Of a DNA stretch of 11,334 nt, positions 1-6,387 are shown piece by piece. A program made the translations under genes and the position numbers. The stretch covers positions 1 to 11,334 of the forward strand of contig JABXKX010000127.1 of NCBI GenBank assembly GCA_013619035.1. Direction: 5' to 3'. The stretch's first letter is position 1, and the number at the start of each line of letters is the position of its first letter. Under the pieces are notes generated by a model. That model ran no database searches. It saw only the letters and a list, made by a program, of their open reading frames with translations, and was not told where the DNA came from. Source of the stretch: Peptostreptococcaceae bacterium. GTDB taxonomy: Bacteria > Bacillota_A > Clostridia > Peptostreptococcales > Acidaminobacteraceae.

Positions 1-60
1 CAATATGATATTGAAATCGTAAAAATTTTGGATAAAATTATACATAAAAAAAGTTCCTAA
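1..60 (+). CDS. 3' end of an unidentified plus-strand gene (partial)
   Basis: Frame 1 is open from the first base to a TAA at 58-60 and encodes QYDIEIVKILDKIIHKKSS. The composition (alternating Ile, Asp, Glu and Lys, like an amphipathic C-terminal helix) is protein-like. The stop codon lies inside the hairpin terminator at 46-74, an arrangement repeated at other genes here. The gene converges on the minus-strand P-loop gene at 80-502. Nineteen residues are too few to name a family. A chance open frame of this length is possible, so the call rests mainly on the stop/terminator arrangement. Confidence 0.5.
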   Translation, partial: QYDIEIVKILDKIIHKKSS

Positions 61-74
61 TAGGAACTTTTTTA
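46..74. terminator. Bidirectional intrinsic terminator between convergent genes
   Basis: Near-perfect palindrome: arms AAGTTCC and GGAACTT around a TAATA loop, flanked by seven A on the left and a T run on the right. It therefore gives a U-tract in either direction. It overlaps the stop of the plus-strand fragment and lies 6 bases past the stop of the 80-502 gene. Confidence 0.88.
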
Positions 75-79
75 GTGTT

Positions 80-502
80 TTAGTCTTCAGGAGTAAATAC
101 ATATTTTTGAATTTCAGGCGATAATTCTTTGCCTGTATAATTCATACCAATTCTAAATTCAATATCAAATTTCTTCGCGATGTCTTCTAATTTATTTATG
201 CACGTTAGAGCATCTATTTCATTCATATCTACCATATTATAAAGGCCATCCACGAAGATGGTTTCGATGTCATAATCGTTTGAGATAATACCACACAAGA
301 ATCCAACAAATTCTTCTGGTTTTTCTATTGGGAACTCTTCCATGTTCAAGAATCTTATTTCATGTTTCAAATCATAAATATGGCGCTTGTCGCTATCAAG
401 ATAAACTATATTCCCAGTTGTTGATACAACCTTCTCATTCGCCATTTTAATTAAATGCTTTGTTTTTCCTGACCCCTCTTTGCCTGCTAAAATTTTAACC
501 AT
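80..502 (-). CDS. Small P-loop ATP-binding protein of unknown role
   Basis: A 140-residue protein with a clear Walker A motif, GKEGSGKT, at residues 7-14. A probable Walker B strand, IFVD, lies at 82-85 after a hydrophobic run. No signal peptide or membrane segment is visible. The whole protein is about one small nucleotide-binding domain. It resembles a family of roughly 140-residue P-loop proteins in Clostridia and relatives that is often loosely labelled PilT-like; I recall this resemblance and have not tested it. No pilus gene is nearby, so a motility role is not supported. The ATG has a strong AAAGGAGG site 8 bases upstream. It appears to be transcribed alone, from a -10 at 565-570 to the shared terminator at 46-74. 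Substrate and partners are unknown. Confidence 0.93.
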   Translation of the reverse strand: MVKILAGKEGSGKTKHLIKMANEKVVSTTGNIVYLDSDKRHIYDLKHEIRFLNMEEFPIEKPEEFVGFLCGIISNDYDIETIFVDGLYNMVDMNEIDALTCINKLEDIAKKFDIEFRIGMNYTGKELSPEIQKYVFTPED

Positions 503-564
503 AGTTATTTCCTCCTTTATTCTTGGTAGAATGAAATTAAAAACTAATTCGTTTTCCTATATAT

Positions 565-570
565 ATTATA
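565..570 (-). promoter_or_regulatory. Candidate -10 element for the P-loop gene
   Basis: A perfect TATAAT on the minus strand, about 60 bases before the ATG at 502. No convincing -35 hexamer lies 16-18 bases upstream, so either the promoter is weak or an activator is needed. An AT-rich dyad at 594-624 lies just upstream. Confidence 0.4.
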
Positions 571-593
571 CGACATCCAATAAATAAACCCTT

Positions 594-624
594 CTAAAAT
601 TCATCAAATATTCTGAATTTTTAG
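594..624. repeat. AT-rich inverted repeat between rlmN and the P-loop gene
   Basis: CTAAAATTCA (594-603) faces TGAATTTTTAG (614-624), ten pairs with one bulged base and a 10-base loop. It lies upstream of the P-loop promoter and downstream of rlmN. It could be an operator or part of the rlmN 3' end. The low GC makes it weak as an RNA hairpin. Confidence 0.3.
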
Positions 625-628
625 TTTA

Positions 629-649
629 ACCCACAAAGAAATTGTGAGT
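629..649 (-). terminator. Possible stem-loop after rlmN without a U-tract
   Basis: In the minus-strand RNA, ACUCACAA pairs with UUGUGGGU (8 pairs, one G-U) around a 5-base loop, starting about 15 bases past the rlmN stop. The following bases (UAAACUAAAAAUUC) are not U-rich, so this is not a standard intrinsic terminator. It may protect the 3' end or terminate weakly. Confidence 0.33.
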
Positions 650-663
650 ACCTTGTATATCTA

Positions 664-1698
664 TTACAATGTCGGATTAATATGCTTATTTCTAAGTTGT
701 CCGCACGCTGCATCGATGTCTCCACCTAATTCACGTCTAATTGTTGCTTCAATATTGTATCTTTTTAATACGGTCTGGAATGCTTTTGCATTATCCATTG
801 AAGTGGCTTTAAAATTCTTTTCAATCACTGGATTTATCGGTATTAGATTCACGTGACAATGTATATTGCGTAGTATGAAGCCTAAATTTTCAGCGTCTTC
901 TTTCGAATCATTTTCACCTGCTATTAATGCATACTCAAAAGTAATTCTTCGGCCTGTATAATTCGCATATTTTTTACAAACTGCCAATAACATTTCAACT
1001 GGATACTTTTTATTAACTGGCATCAATTTACTTCTTTTGTCATTATCTGTTGCATGTAATGATATTGCTAAAGTTATTTGTAACTTCTCTAACATAAGTT
1101 GTTCAATTTTTGGTACCAATCCACATGTAGAAATTGTAATTGATCTCATGCCTATATTCAGTCCTTTAGGATGATTGACCAATTTTAAAAATCTCATAAC
1201 TTCATCATAGTTATCAAGTGGTTCCCCACTCCCCATCAACACAACATTTGAAATACGTTCACCAGTTTCATATTGTACAGATAATATCTGTCCAAGCATT
1301 TCACCCGCTGTTAATTGACGATTCAAACCATGTAATGTTGAAGCACAGAATGAACATTTCATTTTACAACCAACCTGTGTTGAAATACAAATTGTGTTAC
1401 CATGTCTATATTTCATAAAAACACATTCTATGATATTACCATCAGTTAATTGCATCAGATATTTTTTTGTACCATCTGATTTAGATTCCAACTTCTCAAC
1501 TACAGACATATTAGAAACTTCAAATTTTTCTTCTAATTGCTCTTTTAAAGCCTTGGGAATATTATTCATTTCATCAAATGAAGAAACGCCTTTATTTACC
1601 CATTCAAATATTTGTTTCCCTCTAAATCCTGGAATTTTCTCTTTTTTCATCATTTCTACAACACTGTCTAAGTCATGATCTCTTAAGCTTATTTTCAT
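664..1698 (-). CDS. rlmN: Dual-specificity 23S rRNA/tRNA adenosine C2-methyltransferase RlmN
   Basis: A cytosolic radical-SAM enzyme that methylates C2 of A2503 in 23S rRNA and A37 in some tRNAs. Numbered from the chosen ATG (344 residues), the 4Fe-4S cluster cysteines are C111, C115 and C118 in CKMKCSFC. C104, seven residues earlier, matches the resolving cysteine of E. coli RlmN, and C332 in DAACGQ matches the methyl-carrying cysteine. The SAM-binding GEP motif lies around residue 160. Length is normal for the family. The frame stays open to a TTG at 1719, but that TTG lies inside the terminator U-tract and precedes the ribosome binding site. The ATG at 1698 follows AGAAAGGG by 4 bases, so I prefer it. 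It lies just past the PilZ terminator, and no separate rlmN promoter is obvious, so it may depend on read-through. Cfr is the alternative family, but the fit is to RlmN. Confidence 0.97.
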   Translation of the reverse strand: MKISLRDHDLDSVVEMMKKEKIPGFRGKQIFEWVNKGVSSFDEMNNIPKALKEQLEEKFEVSNMSVVEKLESKSDGTKKYLMQLTDGNIIECVFMKYRHGNTICISTQVGCKMKCSFCASTLHGLNRQLTAGEMLGQILSVQYETGERISNVVLMGSGEPLDNYDEVMRFLKLVNHPKGLNIGMRSITISTCGLVPKIEQLMLEKLQITLAISLHATDNDKRSKLMPVNKKYPVEMLLAVCKKYANYTGRRITFEYALIAGENDSKEDAENLGFILRNIHCHVNLIPINPVIEKNFKATSMDNAKAFQTVLKRYNIEATIRRELGGDIDAACGQLRNKHINPTL

Positions 1699-1702
1699 TT
1701 TT

Positions 1703-1710
1703 CCCTTTCT
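1703..1710 (-). promoter_or_regulatory. Ribosome binding site that fixes the rlmN start
   Basis: AGAAAGGG matches the extended anti-Shine-Dalgarno complement AGAAAGGAGG at its 5' part and lies 4 bases before the ATG at 1698. It falls after the upstream in-frame TTG codons at 1714-1719, which rules those out as the main starts. Confidence 0.75.
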
Positions 1711-1740
1711 AAACAACAAAAGAGTTACATAAGTAACCCT
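1711..1740 (-). terminator. Intrinsic terminator of the PilZ gene, abutting rlmN
   Basis: In the minus-strand RNA, AGGGUUAC and GUAACUCU pair (8 pairs, one G-U) around UUAU, followed by UUUGUUGUUU. On the plus strand the wobble becomes an A-C mismatch, so it acts in the minus direction. The stem begins at the first base of the PilZ stop codon (1740-1742). The U-tract ends where the rlmN ribosome binding site begins. Confidence 0.7.
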
Positions 1741-2069
1741 TAATCTTCTAAATCCTCAATTGTATTCGATAAAATATCAGCAAGTCCTACAAACTCGCAA
1801 CCGTAGTGGAACTCTTTATCTTCTCTCACTTGACGAATAATTTTTAACACAGTGAAAAAGAACTTATCTTCATCAATTGTAATTTTAGCATTGAAATAAA
1901 AATCGAGTGGCAATTCATGCTCGCAAGCAAATCCTAAACCTGATTTCGAAATATTTACAACTTGGAATTCTTCATTTATATCTTCAATTTTCACATCATC
2001 TTGTTTGTATAGTTCTTGAATATTTAATGTGATTTCAAATGGGAATCTTTTGTCTTTTCTTCGCTCCAT
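1740..2069 (-). CDS. Single-domain PilZ protein (probable cyclic-di-GMP receptor)
   Basis: A 109-residue protein that is essentially one PilZ domain. The N-terminal arginine motif is RRKDKR (R4 and R8, the RxxxR pattern). The second ligand motif is NISKSG at 39-44 (the D/NxSxxG pattern). A late strand, YGCEFVGL (89-96), is typical of the fold. In known PilZ proteins these two motifs wrap a cyclic-di-GMP dimer, so binding is likely. The output cannot be read from the sequence: there is no attached effector domain, membrane segment or GGDEF/EAL neighbour. The ATG is preceded by GAGGTG about 8 bases upstream. It has its own strong promoter at 2106-2134 and a terminator overlapping its stop codon. 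It acts in the cytosol, probably by binding a partner protein. Confidence 0.92.
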   Translation of the reverse strand: MERRKDKRFPFEITLNIQELYKQDDVKIEDINEEFQVVNISKSGLGFACEHELPLDFYFNAKITIDEDKFFFTVLKIIRQVREDKEFHYGCEFVGLADILSNTIEDLED

Positions 2070-2105
2070 AACACTTACACCTCTTTTTTTATTGTTAGTA
2101 AGCTT

Positions 2106-2134
2106 ATTATATCATAATGAGCTTAGCCCTTCAA
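2106..2134 (-). promoter_or_regulatory. Sigma-A-type promoter of the PilZ gene
   Basis: TTGAAG (2129-2134), a 17-base spacer and TATAAT (2106-2111), with TGA directly before the -10 giving an extended TGnTATAAT. The -10 is about 37 bases before the start codon. This is one of the two best promoters in the window. Confidence 0.75.
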
Positions 2135-2140
2135 CGCTTT

Positions 2141-2188
2141 CAAATAAAACACCACTTAAAAAGAGTATACCCCATTTAAAGTGGTGTT
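2141..2188 (-). terminator. Intrinsic terminator of pyc
   Basis: Perfect 10-base arms AACACCACTT and AAGTGGTGTT (2148-2157 and 2179-2188 on the plus strand) around a 21-base loop. In the minus-strand RNA they are followed by UUAUUUG, with two more U closing the stem. It begins 7 bases past the pyc stop. The long loop is unusual, but inner A/U pairs can shorten it. Confidence 0.75.
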
Positions 2189-2195
2189 CTAACAT

Positions 2196-5100
2196 TTATT
2201 TCATTTTTACTATCAATTGTCCTTTTTCAAGAGTTTCGCCTGATTTCACAAGAATTTTTTCTATCAATCCATCTCTACTGGCAGTAATAACCGTTTCCAT
2301 CTTCATAGCCTCTATAATCGCTATAGAGTGATCTTTTTTTACAATATCTCCTTCTGCTACTAAAATTTTAACTATGTTGCCAGGAATAGATGCAAAAATA
2401 TCATCAGGATTATCAGGATCTGCTTTTATCACATTCTTTGTTTCTTTTATCTGAGCGTTTTTTTCTAAAACATCAAAAACTCTTCTGTTACCATCAACTT
2501 CATAAGTTAAAGTTCTTTTACCCTCATCGGTTAATTTACCAATCTCTAATAGTTTGATAACAACAATTTTACCTGATCTTATTTTAACTTCACAAGTTTC
2601 GCCCTCTCTTAAACCATGGAAAAACACATCACTTTCCATATGCCTAAAACTACCATCCTTCAAAATACTTTCTCTATACGCTTTATACACCTTTGGATAA
2701 AGCGCATAACTTAATAAGTCAGATTCTGTTGGTTCATAACTGTCTGTTTTTAGTGTCTTATAGATATCCTCAAAATCTTCTGGTGGTAATAATTCACCCG
2801 GTCTATCGGTAATAATTTCTTCTTTTTTTACAATCATTTTTTGTAAAGCTGTTGGGAATCCTCCTTGAGGTTGTCCCATCATACCTCGGAAATAAGAAAC
2901 AATCGAATCTGGATAAGCCAAATCTTTACCTTCTTCTAATATGTTTTCAGCGGTCAAATTGTTTTGAACCATAAAGATTGCCATATCACCAACAGCTTTT
3001 GATGTAGGTGTTACCTTTATAATATCTCCAAGCATTAGGTTTACATCTTTAAACATGCTTTTCACTTCATTGAACCTAGATCCCAAACCAAAACTCTCAA
3101 CTTGAGGTTTTAAATTTGAGTATTGTCCACCCGGTATTTCATAATGATAAATTTCAGCAGTACTTGATTTTAAATCAGATTCAAATTCATGATAGATTGG
3201 TCTAACCGCTTGCCAATAGTTATCAATTGACTGCATCTTCTTCGTATCAAATCCAGTATCTCTAGAGGTGTGTTTAAGTGCCTCCACCACAGAATTAAGA
3301 GCCGGTTGACTGGTTAAACCACTCATACTGTTCATCGCAGTATCAACAATATCAACACCGGCTTCTGCTGCTAACATAACAGTTGCAACACCATTTCCAG
3401 TTGTATCATGTGTATGAAGATGAATCGGTAAACCCACTTCTCTCTTTAATGTTTTAATTAGTTTATGTGCAGCATAAGGCTTTAATAAAGCTGACATATC
3501 CTTTATACCAAGTATATGGGCCCCTTCTTTTTCAATTTCTTTTGCTAAGTTAACATAATAGTCCAAAGAATACTTATCTCTATATTCATCTAAGATATCA
3601 CCTGTGTAACAAATACATGCTTCAGAGACCTTATTTTGAGCTCCAACTTCATTTATGGCAACTTTCATGCCATCTACCCAGTTTAAAGCATCGAATATTC
3701 TATAGACATCAATACCCCTTTCAGCGGATTCTTTAATAAATCTTCTAATCACATTATCAGGATAGTTTTTATAGCCCACGCCATTTGAACCACGTATCAA
3801 CATTTGAAGGAGAATATTCGGCATTTTTTCTCTAACCAGATCTAATCTTTCCCATGGTGACTCTTTTAAGAATCTATAAGCAACGTCAAAAGTTGCACCA
3901 CCCCACATTTCAGCTGAGAAGAGATCCCTTCCATGAACAGCAGTTGCTTTGGCGATTTTTTCCATATCTCTCGTTCGCACGCGCGTTGCCATTAACGATT
4001 GTTGTGCATCTCTCATTGTTGTATCTGTTAATAATAATTTCTGTTGTGCATGTATCCACGAAACAACACCTTTAGGTCCGTCGCTCTCTAATAACTGTTT
4101 GGTACCAATTAATGTTTTAGGACTTTCAACCTTCGGTACACTCGGTATATCAAAATAAGGTTTTTGACCTTTTGTTTCATTCACGACTTTATCACTAATG
4201 AATTTTAATAATTTGTATTCATGATCTTCAACAGATTGTATATCCAAAACATCTGGATGACTTGCAATAAAATTCGTATCGCAAAGACCTTGTTTAAATT
4301 TATCATGATTTAAAACATTGATTAAAAATCCTATATTGGTTTTAACACCACCAATTTTGATTTCATCCAGTGCTCTTTTAGACTTTCTGATGGCATCATC
4401 AAAGGTTCGTGCCCATGATGTACATTTAACCAAAAGTGAATCATAATACGGGCTGATAATCGATCCTGTAAAGCCACTACCTCCATCCAATCGAATACCA
4501 AAACCAGAACCCGTTCTATACACATCCATTTGCCCTGTATCCGGCATAAAATCGTTATGTGGGTCTTCTGTTGTGATACGACATTGAATCGAATACCCTC
4601 TAATTTCAATCGTTTCTTGAGTAATATTTAATTTATCAGAATTCAAGGCATGACCTTCTGCTATTAATATCTGACTTTGCACCAAATCAATACCAGTCAC
4701 CATTTCTGTAATGGTATGTTCTACTTGAATTCTTGGATTCATTTCAATGAAATAATGTTTGTTATTTTTATCAACTAAGAACTCTACGGTTCCCGCATTG
4801 GCATAATTAACAGCTTTACCAATCTTAATAGCATCTGCACAAAGCGCTTCTCTTACTTTTTCAGGCAAGTTAAGAGCTGGTGTATATTCAATCACTTTCT
4901 GATGTCTTCTTTGAATAGAACAATCACGTTCATACAAATGTACAATATTGCCTTTGCTGTCACCTAAAATTTGTACTTCAACATGTCTTGGTGATTCAAG
5001 GTATTTTTCAATAAAGATTTCATCACTATCAAAAGCTTTTCCAGCTTCTCGTTTAGCGCTTTGATATTGCGAAATAAGTTCTGAGGCGTCAGATACAATT

Positions 5101-5615
5101 CTCATGCCTCTACCACCACCGCCTGCAGACGCTTTTAACATCACAGGGTAGCCACAATATTTCGCAAACTTAACTGCGTCATCTTCGGTTTCTATAGGCT
5201 GTTTAACACCTGGTATTGTCGGCACGCCAACTTCGTTTGCAACAATCTTAGATTGTATCTTATCACCGACTTTTAACATCATTTCAGCATTCGGTCCAAT
5301 AAAGATCAAACCTGCTTCTTCACATTTTCTGCTAAACACTGGATTTTCTGATAAAAAACCATATCCTGGATGAATGGCATCAACACCCTTTTTCTTAGCC
5401 AGTTTGATGATCTCATTCATATCTAAATAAGCCTGTAGTGGACTTTTATGTTTGCCTACTAAATAAGCTTCATCTGCTTTGGTTCGAAATAATGCGGCTT
5501 TATCTTCTTTTGAGTAAATCGCAACTGTTTTTATTCCTAGTTCATGACAAGCTCTGAATACTCTGATTGCAATTTCCCCACGATTTGCAACCAAAACTTT
5601 ATGTATTTTTCTCAT
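2196..5615 (-). CDS. pyc: Pyruvate carboxylase, single-chain
   Basis: Biotin enzyme converting pyruvate, bicarbonate and ATP to oxaloacetate; cytosolic and normally tetrameric. Numbered from the ATG at 5615 (1139 residues, usual length): biotin carboxylase domain 1 to about 450, with ATP-grasp glycine loop GGGGRGM (165-171) and ERDCSIQRRHQK (229-240); carboxyltransferase domain from about 530, with TDTTMRDAQQ (D531 as metal ligand), GIKDM (K705, the carboxylated lysine) and HLHTHD (H734, H736); a C-terminal biotinyl domain with EAMKMET and biotin site K1105. All key residues are present. Twelve further codons reach an ATG at 5651, but that start lacks a good ribosome binding site and sits against a hairpin, whereas MRKIHKVLVANRGE at 5615 is the typical family N-terminus and follows a G-run site. 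It is transcribed alone, probably for anaplerosis. Biotin and a ligase must come from elsewhere. Confidence 0.97.
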   Translation of the reverse strand: MRKIHKVLVANRGEIAIRVFRACHELGIKTVAIYSKEDKAALFRTKADEAYLVGKHKSPLQAYLDMNEIIKLAKKKGVDAIHPGYGFLSENPVFSRKCEEAGLIFIGPNAEMMLKVGDKIQSKIVANEVGVPTIPGVKQPIETEDDAVKFAKYCGYPVMLKASAGGGGRGMRIVSDASELISQYQSAKREAGKAFDSDEIFIEKYLESPRHVEVQILGDSKGNIVHLYERDCSIQRRHQKVIEYTPALNLPEKVREALCADAIKIGKAVNYANAGTVEFLVDKNNKHYFIEMNPRIQVEHTITEMVTGIDLVQSQILIAEGHALNSDKLNITQETIEIRGYSIQCRITTEDPHNDFMPDTGQMDVYRTGSGFGIRLDGGSGFTGSIISPYYDSLLVKCTSWARTFDDAIRKSKRALDEIKIGGVKTNIGFLINVLNHDKFKQGLCDTNFIASHPDVLDIQSVEDHEYKLLKFISDKVVNETKGQKPYFDIPSVPKVESPKTLIGTKQLLESDGPKGVVSWIHAQQKLLLTDTTMRDAQQSLMATRVRTRDMEKIAKATAVHGRDLFSAEMWGGATFDVAYRFLKESPWERLDLVREKMPNILLQMLIRGSNGVGYKNYPDNVIRRFIKESAERGIDVYRIFDALNWVDGMKVAINEVGAQNKVSEACICYTGDILDEYRDKYSLDYYVNLAKEIEKEGAHILGIKDMSALLKPYAAHKLIKTLKREVGLPIHLHTHDTTGNGVATVMLAAEAGVDIVDTAMNSMSGLTSQPALNSVVEALKHTSRDTGFDTKKMQSIDNYWQAVRPIYHEFESDLKSSTAEIYHYEIPGGQYSNLKPQVESFGLGSRFNEVKSMFKDVNLMLGDIIKVTPTSKAVGDMAIFMVQNNLTAENILEEGKDLAYPDSIVSYFRGMMGQPQGGFPTALQKMIVKKEEIITDRPGELLPPEDFEDIYKTLKTDSYEPTESDLLSYALYPKVYKAYRESILKDGSFRHMESDVFFHGLREGETCEVKIRSGKIVVIKLLEIGKLTDEGKRTLTYEVDGNRRVFDVLEKNAQIKETKNVIKADPDNPDDIFASIPGNIVKILVAEGDIVKKDHSIAIIEAMKMETVITASRDGLIEKILVKSGETLEKGQLIVKMK

Positions 5616-5618
5616 AGT

Positions 5619-5625
5619 CCCCCCT
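5619..5625 (-). promoter_or_regulatory. Unusual G-run ribosome binding site of pyc
   Basis: AGGGGGG ends 3 bases before the ATG at 5615. It can pair with the CCUCC of 16S rRNA through a central G-U. It lies inside the possible 12-codon N-terminal extension and favours the shorter start. Every other gene here uses an AGGAGG, GAGG or AAAGG variant, so the six-G form stands out. Confidence 0.55.
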
Positions 5626-5654
5626 GAATAATGTCCGTCATAGAAAATCATTTA

Positions 5655-5670
5655 TGCAAGCTTTCTTGCA
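5655..5670. repeat. Inverted repeat at the pyc transcription start
   Basis: TGCAAG (5655-5660) and CTTGCA (5665-5670) are perfect 6-base arms around 4 bases. Given the -10 at 5681-5686, the repeat spans roughly +4 to +19. It could be a repressor operator or a short 5' UTR hairpin. A third copy of the half-site overlaps the -35 (5705-5710). Confidence 0.5.
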
Positions 5671-5680
5671 CCTTTTGAAT

Positions 5681-5709
5681 ACTATAACAACATTCTATTT
5701 GAAATGCAA
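5681..5709 (-). promoter_or_regulatory. Promoter of pyc
   Basis: TTGCAT (5704-5709), a 17-base spacer and TATAGT (5681-5686), with TGT directly before the -10 (extended -10). The -35 matches consensus poorly (3 of 6), but A/T tracts upstream at 5711-5760 could act as an UP element. The -10 is about 65 bases before the ATG at 5615. Confidence 0.55.
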
Positions 5710-5751
5710 GACAAGTTTCATAATTTAGTAATTATTCATAATCGAATTTTT

Positions 5752-5786
5752 TTTCAAAAAAAAATAACCAAATTAAATTTGGTTAT
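5752..5786 (-). terminator. Intrinsic terminator of queH
   Basis: Perfect arms ATAACCAAAT and ATTTGGTTAT (5764-5773 and 5777-5786) followed in the minus-strand RNA by eight or more U. The upstream arm encodes the last residues of QueH (DNQI) and the loop holds the stop codon. Confidence 0.88.
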
Positions 5787-6387
5787 CTCGTTCTATCTTT
5801 GAATAAATACAGCCACAATAATCTTGTCTATACAACTCGTTCTCTCTTGAAAGTTCTACAGATCTTTTGTATCCATTTTTCTTTTTAAAATCAGAAGTCA
5901 GATACTTTACGTTATATTGTAATGCTAATCTCTGTCCAATTGTATTCAATCGTTCAGAGTTCTTAAGCGGACTGATACTTAGAGTGGTTGTAAAGTAATC
6001 AAAGCCATACTCTTTTGCATAAGATGCAGCTTCTTCTAAACGCAGTTCAAAACAAGCATCACATCTTAATCCACCTTCTTTATGATCTTCTAGTCCTTTA
6101 ATCTTTTTAAAGAATTCATCTGATGTATAATCAATTTTTACTAAATCAATCTCATTTGATAAACTATTATTGATTTTGACCTGTTCTTGATATCTTTTTT
6201 CAAACTCTTCTATATCTATCATATTAGGATTGTAAAACAAAACTGTTATTTTAAAATAATTTTGTAAGTACTCTAAAACATAACTACTACAAGGTGCACA
6301 ACAACTATGAAGGAGTAAAGACGGTTTATCAGTACACTCTATTTTCTGTATGATCTTTTCCATTTCTTTTTGATAATTAATCTTCAT
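5773..6387 (-). CDS. queH: Epoxyqueuosine reductase QueH
   Basis: QueH (former DUF208) reduces epoxyqueuosine to queuosine at tRNA position 34, the last step of queuosine synthesis, and is unrelated to the cobalamin-dependent QueG. Numbered from the ATG at 6387 (204 residues): HSCCAPC gives C29, C30 and C33; LFYNPN follows at about 51; RCDACFELRL gives C109 and C112; YCGCIYS gives C191 and C193. The paired CC and CxC cysteines are the metal-centre ligands expected in QueH. In-frame TTG codons at 6390 and 6396 could also start it; GAGGTG at 6398-6403 serves the ATG (10-base gap) or the TTG at 6390 (7-base gap). The start overlaps the end of the RCC1 gene by 11 bases, so the two are probably co-transcribed and translationally coupled. 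No other queuosine gene is in the window. Confidence 0.95.
   Translation of the reverse strand: MKINYQKEMEKIIQKIECTDKPSLLLHSCCAPCSSYVLEYLQNYFKITVLFYNPNMIDIEEFEKRYQEQVKINNSLSNEIDLVKIDYTSDEFFKKIKGLEDHKEGGLRCDACFELRLEEAASYAKEYGFDYFTTTLSISPLKNSERLNTIGQRLALQYNVKYLTSDFKKKNGYKRSVELSRENELYRQDYCGCIYSKIERDNQI

Noticed and set aside
644..856. Open frame on the plus strand opposite the rlmN 3' end, with further ones at 1218-1418 and 1394-1678
   Set aside because: They lie antisense inside a clear rlmN, have no ribosome binding site that I could see, and give low-complexity translations typical of shadow frames.
3854..4158. Plus-strand open frames antisense to pyc, and a minus-strand out-of-frame one at 4331-4609
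   Set aside because: pyc is intact across them with every catalytic motif in order, so these are shadow frames.
5616..5651. Twelve-residue N-terminal extension of pyruvate carboxylase
   Set aside because: The upstream ATG lacks a proper ribosome binding site and abuts a hairpin. Homologues typically start at the M(R/K)KI..VLVANRGE motif.
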